Assembly: GCF_030412015.1 (NCBI RefSeq)
Contig: NZ_JASNRD010000008.1
Span: 62,001 to 126,000 of the forward strand
Source of the DNA: Massilia sp. YIM B02763
GTDB lineage: Bacteria > Pseudomonadota > Gammaproteobacteria > Burkholderiales > Burkholderiaceae_D
DNA: 64,000 bases
Direction: 5' to 3'
Shown: positions 18,302 through 26,729 of the stretch, one piece after another
How positions within the stretch are numbered: position 1 is the stretch's first letter
Layout: each line of letters opens with the position of its first letter
Notes under the pieces: generated by a model
Database searches by the model: none
The model's input: the letters and a program-made list of their open reading frames with translations, nothing else
What the model was told of the DNA's origin: nothing
Position numbers and translations under genes: made by a program

Positions 18302-20002
18302 TCAGGAGGTCATGCGATCCCAGCCATGACGCACCGCCGACTTCATCTTTTCCCAGGTCGACGGCTCGCCGGCCTTGCCGTAGCGGGTATCCCAGTCGGT
18401 ACGCAGGTCGGACTCGACGTCGGTCCAGTTGCGCCCCGTGTACTTCGGATTGCGGCGCATCTCGTTGCCGTAGCGGTAGGCCGGCTGGTAGTCGTTGTAG
18501 GTGTCGCCGCTGGTGCCGTAGGTATTGCTCCAGTGGTTGCGGTAGTAATCGTCGTCGTCATCCATGTCCGGGGTGATCTTGTCCCAGCCATGGCGCACGG
18601 CGGCCTTGAACTTTTCCCAGGTCGACGGGCCGCCCGAGGTGCCGTAGCGGCTGTCCCAGTCGGTGCGCAGGTCGCTTTCCACGTCGTCCCAGTTGCGGCC
18701 GCTGTACTTGCTGCGCGATTCGCTGCCGTAGCGGTAGGCCGGCGCGTAGTCGTCGTAGGTGCCGCCCAGGCTGGCGTAATTGCTGTTCCAGTCGTTGCGG
18801 AAGCTGCTGTCGTCGCCCAGCGACTCGACCTGGACTTCCGTGTGGCGCAGCGTGTCGTGGATGTTTTCCTGGCGTTGCGAGACATCCTTGCCGACCACGA
18901 CTTCCTCGACCACGCGCGCCGACTTCTGCACCACGGCCTCCTCGGCGTTCTCGCGCAGCTCGATCGACTGCTCCTTGAAGGCCGCCGCATCGCTCGTGCT
19001 GATCGGCTGGTCGACCGGGCGGCGCTGCACGTTGACGTGCTCCTCGCGCAGGCTCACGCTCTCGTCCACCGGGGTTTCGACCAGGCGCGAATACACGCGC
19101 ACGCCGCCGCGCTGCACGTCGCGCTTGCCGACCTTCAGCTCTTCCTGGACGACGGGGATCGCGCCGCCGGTCTGGCCCAGGGACGCCGTGTCGCGCTGCA
19201 TCGACTGGCCCGACAGGTTGCCCTGCTGGACCGTGCCGCCCAGCGACATGTCGTTCGAGCCCTGCAGCGAGGCGGTGCCCTGCAGCGAGCCGCTGGCCGG
19301 GCTCAGGCCGCTCGACTGCACGTTGCCCGTCGATTCCTGGTAGGTGGTGCCGCGCGGAACGTCGTCGTTCAGGTCCTGCTTGGCCGGGAACGGCAGGTCG
19401 TCCTCGTCGCGCTGCATCGACGCTGCCTGCTGGTTCTGCAGGGCGCCCGGGGCGAGCGAGGAACGGTCGTCGATATTGCTCTGGTTTAGCGCGCCGCTGG
19501 CCATCGACGAGCCCAGCGAACCGGATTGGGCCGACATCGACGACGATTGCTGCATGCCGGCCGACGACGCGCCCATGGCGCCGGTGCTCAAGGCGCTGGC
19601 GCCCAGCGTGCTGGCGGGGCCGGACAGGTCGTGGCGCTCGTCGATGTCGACCGGGCCGAAGCGTTCGATGATGTCGGCCGCGCGCTCGACTTCCGGCTCG
19701 GACTGGGTGGTCAGCGTGACCACGTGGCGGCCGCTGGCCACGGCCGCCGAGTAGCGCGTGGCGTGCTCGTCGTTGTCCGAGCCGAACAGGCCGGTGAAGA
19801 AGTGCTTGATCGAGGCGCCGATGCCCTCTTCGTGCTCGCCGCTCAGGCGTTCGGTGGCGCCGCTGGTGCTGTCGACCTGGCCGCTCGGATCGGCGGTGGA
19901 CAGGTTGACGTCGGTGCGCGCAAAGCCCGCGCCCAGCAGTTCATCCATCGCGTTCTGGGCATCGCTGCGGTTGTCGAACACGGCTACTAGAGTATGTTGC
20001 AT
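18302..20002 (-). CDS. General stress protein: YflT domain, DUF2382 domain and two C-terminal repeats
   Basis: A 566-residue hydrophilic protein. Residues 1-110 match the YflT-type stress domain (MQHTLVAVFDNRSDAQNAMD ... GRHVVTLTT). A long Ser/Gln/Gly-rich linker follows, then a DUF2382 (YsnF/AvaK) domain starting VVQEELKVGKRDVQRGGVRVY and ending before EVQVESLG. The C-terminus holds two copies of a 70-residue unit, each with YGTSG/YASLG, Y-x-PAYRYG, GRNW-DVESDLRTDW, RYG and PSTWEK-K-AVRHGWD. These domains recur in desiccation and osmotic-stress proteins, with unknown biochemistry. A strong GGAGGATCC precedes the ATG at 20002; the next upstream gene carries only DUF2382. Confidence 0.82.
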   Translation of the reverse strand: MQHTLVAVFDNRSDAQNAMDELLGAGFARTDVNLSTADPSGQVDSTSGATERLSGEHEEGIGASIKHFFTGLFGSDNDEHATRYSAAVASGRHVVTLTTQSEPEVERAADIIERFGPVDIDERHDLSGPASTLGASALSTGAMGASSAGMQQSSSMSAQSGSLGSSMASGALNQSNIDDRSSLAPGALQNQQAASMQRDEDDLPFPAKQDLNDDVPRGTTYQESTGNVQSSGLSPASGSLQGTASLQGSNDMSLGGTVQQGNLSGQSMQRDTASLGQTGGAIPVVQEELKVGKRDVQRGGVRVYSRLVETPVDESVSLREEHVNVQRRPVDQPISTSDAAAFKEQSIELRENAEEAVVQKSARVVEEVVVGKDVSQRQENIHDTLRHTEVQVESLGDDSSFRNDWNSNYASLGGTYDDYAPAYRYGSESRSKYSGRNWDDVESDLRTDWDSRYGTSGGPSTWEKFKAAVRHGWDKITPDMDDDDDYYRNHWSNTYGTSGDTYNDYQPAYRYGNEMRRNPKYTGRNWTDVESDLRTDWDTRYGKAGEPSTWEKMKSAVRHGWDRMTS

Positions 20003-20022
20003 GATGGATCCTCCGATGATGG

Positions 20023-20454
20023 TCATTGAGACGGGCGGTCGCCGGCTTCATCGAAGCGCTCCACGCTGACCTGCTCCGCCTTGAGCAGGACAGTCTCAGC
20101 GTGGTGCTCCTCGCGCCGGGTCCTCGTGATGTGCAACTCTTCCTTGATGCGCAGGCGGCGTTCCACCACCAGCACCTCTTCCACGACGGGAACGACGAGG
20201 GTGTCGCCTTCGTAGCGCGTGGCCGGCGCCTGGTCGAGCGGCACGATGCGGTCGACCGGAACATGGTTGACCTCGACGTGCTCGCGCATCAGGCGCTCGT
20301 CGATCTGGAAGGGATGCTCCACGACCGTCTTGTGGATGCGGACGCCGCGTCCGGAGTCGACGAGCCGCTTCTCGATCCACGCCTCTTCCTGGTGCACGGG
20401 AATCGTGACCGATTCCTGGACATCGGGACGGGACTGCATGGGATCGATCGACAC
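20023..20454 (-). CDS. DUF2382 (YsnF/AvaK) domain protein
   Basis: The protein (143 residues) is essentially one DUF2382 domain: VTIPVHQEEAWIEKRLVDSGRGVRIHK, HVEVNHVPVDRIV, DTLVVPVVEEVLVVERRLRIKEELHI, HHAETVLLKAEQVSVERF. Such proteins are charged, secreted-signal-free and linked with general stress. The start is GTG at 20454 with AGGAGGCG upstream. Its stop lies 20 bases before the larger YflT-DUF2382 protein, so the two are one operon and probably interact or share a function. Confidence 0.82.
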   Translation of the reverse strand: MSIDPMQSRPDVQESVTIPVHQEEAWIEKRLVDSGRGVRIHKTVVEHPFQIDERLMREHVEVNHVPVDRIVPLDQAPATRYEGDTLVVPVVEEVLVVERRLRIKEELHITRTRREEHHAETVLLKAEQVSVERFDEAGDRPSQ

Positions 20455-20577
20455 GGCTCGCCTCCTCGGAACACGACGCTAGAGGGACTCAGGCTACTCC
20501 AAAGCAGGCGATTTGCGCGCACCATTGACGCACCGAAATGAAGAGTTCCGCGCAGGCAGAAAAGCGGCGAGCGGCGC

Positions 20578-20602
20578 AAAAAAAACGGGCCCGCAGGCCC
20601 GT
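20578..20602 (-). terminator. Intrinsic terminator of the nuclease operon
   Basis: On the minus strand ACGGGCC-TGCG-GGCCCGT is followed by a run of T (the A-run at 20578-20585 on the plus strand). It lies about 55 bases after the stop of the 86-residue protein gene. Confidence 0.8.
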
Positions 20603-20658
20603 CGATGCACTTCCGGCGTGCGGCCGCGCACCGACGACGCGCGCGCGGCCGGGTCCGC

Positions 20659-20919
20659 TCACGCGAAGGGATTGTCGACCGTATTCACCTCCGGCGGCGG
20701 CAGCCGGTCCGGCAAGTCCTTCGCCTCCAGGCTGGCCACGACGCGCGCCAGCAGGGCCTGCAACAGGCGCGCCTGTTCCAGGCCGCGGCGGTCGGCGGTC
20801 AGGTCGACGTCGCCCGAGATAGTGATGCGGTCGACACGGTTTTCCAGCGTCAGGTTGCCGACTTCGACGACGTCGGCTTCGTTTTCGTAGGGGGCAAAGG
20901 CGGGTTCGTGCGTGCTCAT
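20659..20919 (-). CDS. Conserved small protein of unknown function
   Basis: This is an 86-residue acidic protein with a beta-strand core (VVEVGNLTLENRVDRITISGDVDLTAD) followed by a helix (GLEQARLLQALLARVVASLEAKDLPD) and a Pro-rich tail ending TVDNPFA. I recall very similar small proteins in many Proteobacteria but no function. The ATG at 20919 has AGGAGATTTC just upstream. It lies 17 bases after the secreted nuclease gene and before a terminator, so the two form a bicistronic unit. Confidence 0.75.
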   Translation of the reverse strand: MSTHEPAFAPYENEADVVEVGNLTLENRVDRITISGDVDLTADRRGLEQARLLQALLARVVASLEAKDLPDRLPPPEVNTVDNPFA

Positions 20920-20936
20920 TGAAATCTCCTGGGTGG

Positions 20937-21842
20937 TCAATCGTCCGACTGACGCTCTTTCCTGTTCTTTTTCGCGCGCTGGCGGATGTTCGGCAGCTTC
21001 AGCACGCGCTCCTTTTCCGCATCGGACAGCGCGGGCAGCAGGTTGATGCCAATGATGCGCTCGAGTTCCGGGATCGGGACCACGTTGGCCTTGGCGTCGG
21101 CCTGGTTTTCCACGAACCAGGCGGCGCCGGCCTTCTGGCGCGGACTGTACACCAGTTTGTACAAGTGGGTGGGTACCAGCACGTTGCCGACCTTGCGCAG
21201 GTTCGTGCCGAGGAAGGCCGGGCCCGTCACCACGTACAGCTCGCCCTCCTTCTTCGCCATCGAGCGCACGGCGCCCTCGATGCCGGCCCACAGGTGGCGG
21301 TTGTTCTCGCCGTCCTGGGGCACGATATTGGCCAGGCTGAAGCTGTCGCGCTGGCTGGCGCGGTCCGGCATGTCGCCATTGGGGGCCAGGTGGCCCCGGT
21401 CGAATCCGCTGCGCGAATAGTCGGACAGCTCGGCGCGCTGCGACGCCGGCAGGCGCTTCTCGGGGTGGAAGGAATCCTCGCGCGACAGCTCCTGGGCCGC
21501 CTGCAGGTTCTGCGCCTGCAAGTGCTCGGCCGACCACAGCGGCGTGCGCGTCACGCCCGAATGCATGACGCTGAACACGTTGAAGCACAGCGGTTTCGTG
21601 TTGACGGCAAGCTTGGGGTTGACGATCTGCGGCGCATCGCCGCCGACGAAATGGTCGTCGCAGGATTGCGGCACCGGCGCGGCGGCACGTGCGGACGCGT
21701 CGGCGCGGCCGTCGTGGCGCTCCCCGGTATGCGCGGAACGGGAAGCATGGCGCGATGCCGTGCCGTCGGACTGCCCGTGGCAGCCGGCAATGGCGAGCAG
21801 CCCGGCCAGCAGGATGGCGGGGACGGAAAACTGTCGGAACAT
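20937..21842 (-). CDS. Secreted lipoprotein DNA/RNA non-specific endonuclease
   Basis: A 301-residue member of the Serratia-nuclease/EndoG (beta-beta-alpha metal) family. A signal peptide ends in the lipobox IAGC (Cys21), so the enzyme is probably lipid-anchored in the envelope. The core has FNVFSVMHSGVTRTPLWSAEHL, the catalytic DRGH (His151) in GFDRGHLAPNGDM, the metal-binding Asn in SLANIVPQDGENNRHLWAGIE, and the strand ELYVVTGPAF. The tail is Lys/Arg-rich. Likely roles are nutrient scavenging from, or remodelling of, extracellular DNA. A TACAAT-like element lies upstream near 21876. Confidence 0.88.
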   Translation of the reverse strand: MFRQFSVPAILLAGLLAIAGCHGQSDGTASRHASRSAHTGERHDGRADASARAAAPVPQSCDDHFVGGDAPQIVNPKLAVNTKPLCFNVFSVMHSGVTRTPLWSAEHLQAQNLQAAQELSREDSFHPEKRLPASQRAELSDYSRSGFDRGHLAPNGDMPDRASQRDSFSLANIVPQDGENNRHLWAGIEGAVRSMAKKEGELYVVTGPAFLGTNLRKVGNVLVPTHLYKLVYSPRQKAGAAWFVENQADAKANVVPIPELERIIGINLLPALSDAEKERVLKLPNIRQRAKKNRKERQSDD

Positions 21843-22014
21843 GGTACATCGGTAAGATCAAGCGGGCGGTTATTGTATCCGACCGCGTCTTGAACACGAT
21901 CAACGAATAGTGCAGGGGTGCGCACGTTTGGAGATGCCATAACAATTTCTAGTGAGAATGTAATAGAATTGCGGTTTCAAAAAGTTAATACTTTCGTACA
22001 AAAGTAAATTAGCG

Positions 22015-22407
22015 ATGGACAAGCCCTCCATACCCGAGGACATCCGGCGCTTCGTGCTGACCAGTATTCCTTCCGTTCCTTTCCTGGAGGCCCTGCTGTT
22101 GATGCGGGCCGACCCGCTGCGATCCTGGCACCGCGAGTCGCTGGCGCGGCGCCTGTACGTGCGCGAAAAAACCGCCGACACCCTGCTGGCCGACCTGTGC
22201 ACGGCCGGCATGGTCGCGCGCTGCCCGCCGCCGGACACCGACTGCTTCCGCTACGCTCCCGTTCCGGAATCGCTGCGCGAACGCATCGACCGCCTGGCCG
22301 ACCTGTATTCGACGCACCTGGTCGAAGTCACGCACCTCATCCACTCCTCGCTGGACCGCAAGGCCCAGCAGTTTGCCGACGCCTTCAAGTGGCGCAAGGA
22401 TTCCTAA
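22015..22407 (+). CDS. Winged-helix-like protein at the head of a small membrane-protein operon
   Basis: A 130-residue protein. The segment LRSWHRESLARRLYVREKTADTLLADLCTAGMVAR has the shape of a winged-helix DNA-binding domain (helix, turn, recognition helix, then a wing around DCFRYAPV), and the rest is helical. Its stop TAA directly abuts the GTG start of the next gene, and a second small membrane protein follows one base later, so all three are translationally coupled. The upstream 170 bases are unusually AT-rich. No named family is recognised; it could sense or bind something other than DNA. Confidence 0.65.
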   Translation: MDKPSIPEDIRRFVLTSIPSVPFLEALLLMRADPLRSWHRESLARRLYVREKTADTLLADLCTAGMVARCPPPDTDCFRYAPVPESLRERIDRLADLYSTHLVEVTHLIHSSLDRKAQQFADAFKWRKDS

Positions 22408-22665
22408 GTGGCGATCATCATCTATTCGCTGTGCACGCTGACGTCGCTGGCCTGCGCGTGGCTGTTGCTGGGCAGTTACCGGAGGACGCGGCACCGGCTG
22501 CTGTTCTGGAGCGGGGCCTCGTTCATTGCAATGACGGTGAACAATGTGTTCCTGGTATTGGACAAGGTGGTGTTTCCGGACGTCTACCTGCTTCCCATGC
22601 GCCAGATCTCGGCGCTGGTGGCGATGCTGCTGCTGTTGTACGGGCTGATCTACGAGAAGGAATGA
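22408..22665 (+). CDS. Small three-helix membrane protein (DUF5985-like), first copy
   Basis: An 85-residue protein with three hydrophobic segments (IIIYSLCTLTSLACAWLLLG, LLFWSGASFIAMTVNNVFLVLD, ISALVAMLLLLYGLIY) and basic loops (YRRTRHR). The layout, and the RTRHRLLFWS motif after the first helix, match DUF5985 as I remember it. The start is GTG immediately after the preceding stop. The function is unknown; pairing with a second protein of the same design suggests a heterodimer. Confidence 0.7.
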   Translation: MAIIIYSLCTLTSLACAWLLLGSYRRTRHRLLFWSGASFIAMTVNNVFLVLDKVVFPDVYLLPMRQISALVAMLLLLYGLIYEKE

Positions 22666-22666
22666 G

Positions 22667-22948
22667 ATGAACGACCTGATTACCGGCGCCATCGCCATGG
22701 CCTCGCTCGTCATCGCCCTGTTCTTCCTGCGCTTCTGGCGCAGCACGCGCGACCGCCTGTTCCTGTGGTTCGCCCTGTCCTTCGGCATCGAGGGCGTGCA
22801 CCGCGTGGTCACGGCGCTCACGTTCGACGAGCACGAGGATTCGCCCTGGCACTACCTGATCCGGGCCGCGGCTTACGGCCTCATCATCTGGGCGATCCTG
22901 GAAAAGAACCTGCCGGCGCGGCGCGGCAAACGGGGCGGCGCCGGGTAG
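22667..22948 (+). CDS. Small three-helix membrane protein (DUF5985-like), second copy
   Basis: A 93-residue protein of the same design as its neighbour: three helices (ITGAIAMASLVIALFFLRFW, LFLWFALSFGIEGVHRVVTAL, YLIRAAAYGLIIWAILEKN) with the shared STRDRLFLWFALSF motif between helices one and two. It starts one base after the previous stop. The two copies are only distantly alike, so the duplication is old. No function is known. Confidence 0.7.
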   Translation: MNDLITGAIAMASLVIALFFLRFWRSTRDRLFLWFALSFGIEGVHRVVTALTFDEHEDSPWHYLIRAAAYGLIIWAILEKNLPARRGKRGGAG

Positions 22949-23012
22949 CGTGCGCCTGCCCTGCTCCGGGCTGCGCCATAATCGGCCGCAGATCCCATCC
23001 AAGGAGAACAGC

Positions 23013-23267
23013 ATGGCGACACCAGACCAACGCAAGGACAACCTGCAACGCGCGCCGGGCGGACCGGAACAGCGCTCGGAAAACCTGCTGCCGGCCGACA
23101 GCGGCGACGGCGATGCGGCGGCCGACGACGGCCGCTACGAGGTGGCCGAGGAAGTGAACCTCGACCAGCAATCGGACCTGGCGCGCCGCGTCGGCAAGCC
23201 GCCCAAGGGCATCGCGTCGGATGCGCTGGCGGACACGCTCAAGGACGAGCGCGCAGGCAAGCAGTAA
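23013..23267 (+). CDS. Small acidic hydrophilic protein, unknown function
   Basis: This 84-residue protein is rich in Asp, Glu, Gln and Arg, with no hydrophobic core (DQRKDNLQRAPGG, SGDGDAAADDGRYEVAEEVNLDQQSDLARRVGKPP). The composition suggests an intrinsically disordered, stress-type protein. ATG at 23013 follows AAGGAG at good spacing. It stands alone, with an inverted-repeat element after its stop. Confidence 0.6.
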   Translation: MATPDQRKDNLQRAPGGPEQRSENLLPADSGDGDAAADDGRYEVAEEVNLDQQSDLARRVGKPPKGIASDALADTLKDERAGKQ

Positions 23268-23288
23268 GCAAGTTGCAGCAAGTAAAGC

Positions 23289-23372
23289 CGTCGCCCCTGC
23301 GCAGGCAGGGGCCCAATGTCGCGTGCGTTCACGCCAAGGTCAAATTGGGCCCCTGCCTGCGCAGGGGCGACG
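23289..23372. repeat. Inverted-repeat element, copy 1
   Basis: Left arm CGTCGCCCCTGCGCAGGCAG continuing to GGGCCCAAT; the right arm is its exact reverse complement, with a 27-base variable centre. It lies between two convergent genes. Related copies: 30464-30487 (minimal), 32926-33012 and 63795-63881. Confidence 0.92.
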
Positions 23373-23382
23373 CCGAGCCGAT

Positions 23383-24216
23383 CTATCCCTCCAGTCCCAT
23401 CTTCAGTCCCTCGATCGTGTGCGCCTGCTCGATCGTCTCCAGCTCCGGCACGATGCGGCAGCGCAGGTGGGCGCGCACCGTCTCCGGCAAGGCGTCCCAA
23501 TAGGCCTGGGTCACCTGCAGGTCGTGCTTTTCCGCGTTGCGCGCGTCGGGCGCGTCGACGCCCAGCACGAACACGGGCCGCGACTGGGTGCTGCGGTTGG
23601 CCGTGCCGCGGTGGATCGCCAGCGCCGAGCGGGCCGAGATGTCTCCGACCTGGGGCAGCTTGCGCTGGGCGCGGGCCTCGTAGCGCGGGTAGTTTTCCTT
23701 CGGCGGGAACATCGGGTCGCCGTCGCCCAGGTCGTCCCATTGCGTGCCCGGCGCGATCTCGAACGGCCCGATCTCCTCGGTGACGTCGACGGTGGTGATG
23801 TTGAATGCCAGCGAATTCAGGCGCCGGCCCTTGAGCGTCTCCGGCGGCGACGCGAAGTCGCGGTGCCAGGGCTGGTGCATCGCGCCGGGGAACGGGATGT
23901 CGAAGCCCGCCTCGACGATCTTGTAGTCCGGCCCCAGGACGGCGCAGCACACGGCCACGACCCACGGGTGGCTGGCCAGGTCGACGAAGCCGCGCACCCG
24001 CTCCGGATGCACTTCCACGTAGTAGCGCTGCGGCCCGCGCTCCAGCGCGCCGCCGGGCCGGGCGCGCGCCTCGGCGAACAGGGTCTCGATGTCTTCCTTC
24101 AGTTGCGCCACCCAGTGCGCGTCGAAGGCGCCGCGGCAGGCGATGATGCCGTCGCCGTACAGGCTGCCCATGATGGTCGCGACGTCGTAGGCGCCGGGGC
24201 TGTCCTTGCGTTCCAT
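23383..24216 (-). CDS. Phytanoyl-CoA dioxygenase (PhyH) family protein
   Basis: The protein (277 residues) is a non-haem Fe(II)/2-oxoglutarate oxygenase with the double-stranded beta-helix layout of PhyH: metal ligands in QPWHRDF (His-x-Asp) and the distal His in ALAIHRGTANRS, followed by the arginine region TQSRPVFVLGV. It should hydroxylate a small lipid or metabolite, with the substrate unknown. ATG at 24216 is chosen because GGAGGAGATC precedes it; the frame extends to 24306 without support. It stands alone. Confidence 0.8.
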   Translation of the reverse strand: MERKDSPGAYDVATIMGSLYGDGIIACRGAFDAHWVAQLKEDIETLFAEARARPGGALERGPQRYYVEVHPERVRGFVDLASHPWVVAVCCAVLGPDYKIVEAGFDIPFPGAMHQPWHRDFASPPETLKGRRLNSLAFNITTVDVTEEIGPFEIAPGTQWDDLGDGDPMFPPKENYPRYEARAQRKLPQVGDISARSALAIHRGTANRSTQSRPVFVLGVDAPDARNAEKHDLQVTQAYWDALPETVRAHLRCRIVPELETIEQAHTIEGLKMGLEG

Positions 24217-24393
24217 ATGATCTCCTCCATCCTTATCGGCAATCCTAGCGGCAAATGGCCCGGGCTGGCGCGCACGAGCGGACATTGACTTTCGATCGCC
24301 GCGCACCTACAGTCGTGCGCACAACAACGATATCCCGTATGCCATGCCCATCGCTATTTTCCAGACCGCCGCCCTATCGCGGACGCGGCACGC

Positions 24394-26729
24394 ATGCGCA
24401 TGATCCGGCCCGAACATGGCCGCGTGCTGTTCCTGTGCGATCGTCCCGTGCCCGATGCGGCCGTCGGCGAAGTCGCCGCCGAGCTGGGCTACGAACTGGT
24501 GCGCGCGCGCAGCCTGGCCGAAGCGCTCGACCATGCGCGCCCGCCCGGTTTCACCTGATCCTGGCCGGCTACTCGGGCGACAGCGCAGCGCTGTTCGAGA
24601 GCGTGCGCCAGCTGCGCGGCCTGCTGCCGGCCACCCCCGTGATCGTGCACGGCATCCCGAAGGAAGCGCCGTTCTCGCTCGAATCGATCTACGAGGCGGG
24701 CGCGCTGGCCGTGCTGCACGACCCCGTATCGCGGCCCATCCTGAAGGCCAAGGCCACGTTCTTCCTGGAAGCCTACGCGAATGCGGGCGCGCGCCGCCGC
24801 ACCCAGGACGCGCTGGAAGACGCCCGGGCCCGGCTGGAATCGATCATCGGCCTGGCCGAGGTTGCCGCCTGGACCCTGGACGTGCAGAGCGGCAGCGTGC
24901 AGGCCGATGCGCGCATGCTCGCGCTGTTCGGCCTGCCTGCCGAGGATGCGGGCGGCGCCCCCGTCGACGCGTTCTTCGCGGCGATCCACCCGGACGATGT
25001 GCCGCCCACGCGCGCGCTGCTCGCGCAGGCCATCGATAGCGGCGAACCCTATCACGCGACCTTCCGCGTGCGCAGCGCCGGCGGCGCCTGGCGCTGGGTA
25101 CTGGCGCGCGGCCAGTGCGAGCGCAGCGGCGCGCAGCGCCTGATGCGCGGCGTGGTGGTCGACGCCACCATGCAGAAGCAGGCCGAGGAACGCCTGCGCG
25201 CCAGCGAGGAGCGCTACCGCACGCTGTTCGACGCGATCGACAGCGGCATCTGCGTGATCGAGATGCTGTACGACGCCGCCGGCCGGCCGAACGACTACCG
25301 TTTCCTCGAAGTGAACCGCGCGTTCGCGCGCGACACGGGCCTCGAGGACGCCGTCGGCCGCACCATGCGCAGCCTGAGGCCGGAGCACGAACAGCACTGG
25401 TTCGACACCTTTGCCCGCGTGGCCGAGACGGAAGAAGCGGCCCACTTCGTGAACGAAGCGGCGCAACTGGACCGCTGGTACGACGTGTACGCCGCGCGCG
25501 TGGGCCCGCCGGGCAGCCGCAAGGTCGTGGTGCTGTCCACCGACATCACGGCGCAGCGCCGCGTGGACCTCGAGCTGCGCCGCCTGAACGACGACCTCGC
25601 CGAGCAGGACCGCCGCAAGACGGAATTCCTGGCCACGCTGGCGCACGAGCTGCGCAACCCGCTCGCGCCGATCCGCAACGGCCTGCAGCTGCTGCGCCGC
25701 GCCGGGCACGACGCCGCCGCGGCCACGCGCGTGCAGGACATCATGGAGCGCCAGCTGGACCACCTCGTGCACCTGGTCGACGACCTGCTCGACGTCGCCC
25801 GCATCACGCGCGGCCAGGTCGAGCTGAAACCCGCCTGGATCGAACTGGCCGACGTGCTGAACGCGGCGGTGGAGACGAGCACGCCCCTCATCGAAACCAA
25901 CCGCCACCGGCTGGACGTGCGCCTGCCGGCCGAGCCCTTGGCGCTGTACGGCGACGCCACGCGCCTGACCCAGGTGGTCAGCAACCTGCTGAACAATGCC
26001 GCCAAGTACACGCCGCGCGGCGGTTCCATCGTGCTGGCGGCGGAGCGCGACGGCGACCAGGCCCTGATCGCCGTCTCGGACAACGGCATCGGCATTCCCG
26101 CCGACGCGCTCGACGACGTCTTCACCATGTTCACCCAAGTGTCGCAGGAGAGCCAGGCGGTGCCGGGCGGCCTGGGAATCGGGCTGTCGCTGGTGAAAAG
26201 CCTTGTCGAGCTGCACGGCGGCACCATTTCGGCCGCCAGCGCCGGCCCCAACCTGGGGAGCGTGTTCACCGTGCGCCTGCCGCTGGGCGCTGCGGCGCCC
26301 CTGCGTCCCCGCGCTGCGGACGTGGCGGCGCATTCCGCCGGCGGCCTGCGCGTGCTGGTGGTGGATGACAACCGCGACGCCGCCGAGACCCTGGCGGCGC
26401 TGCTGGCCATGATGGGGCACGAAGCGGCGGTCGCCAACGACGGCCACGCCGCGCTGCGCATGCTGGCCGGGCTGCGTCCGCAGGTGGTCTTCCTCGACAT
26501 CGGCATGCCCGGCATGAGCGGCTACGAGGTCGCGCAGGCGGTGCGCCGCAATCCGGACTGGGACGGCGTGCGCCTGGTCGCCCTGACCGGCTGGGGCGGC
26601 AGCGCGGACCGCGCGCGCACGGCCGCCGCCGGTTTCGACGAACACCTCACCAAGCCGGCCACGCTGGTGGCGATCGAGTCCGTGCTCGGGCGCCTCCCGG
26701 CCGCCGCGTCACCAGTCGAGCGCCAGTAG
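24394..26729 (+). CDS. Hybrid PAS histidine kinase-response regulator, apparently frameshifted near 24552
   Basis: From ATG 24394 (or 24400) the frame gives MRMIRPEHGRVLFLCDRPV ... LDHARPPGF and then stops at TGA, while receiver-like sequence resumes in another frame as FHLILAGYSGDSAALFES. One extra C in the TTCAC at 24550-24554 would join them into a 778-residue protein. Domains in order: pseudo-receiver (1-125, lacks an obvious phospho-Asp), PAS (about 150-255), PAS (about 265-390), HisKA with the H-box FLATLAHELRNPLAPIRNG, HATPase_c (NLLNNAAKYTP, DNGIGIP, GGLGIGLSLVKSL), C-terminal receiver (VVDDNRDAAE, VFLDIGMPGMSG, LTKPA). If the shift is real, a shorter kinase could start in-frame downstream, for example GTG 24601. 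Overlaps the Nudix gene by 21 bases. Confidence 0.75.

Noticed and set aside
24540..24565. Programmed -1 frameshift in the hybrid kinase
   Set aside because: No X-XXY-YYZ slippery heptamer, internal Shine-Dalgarno or downstream hairpin stands out, so a plain deletion or sequencing error is more likely.
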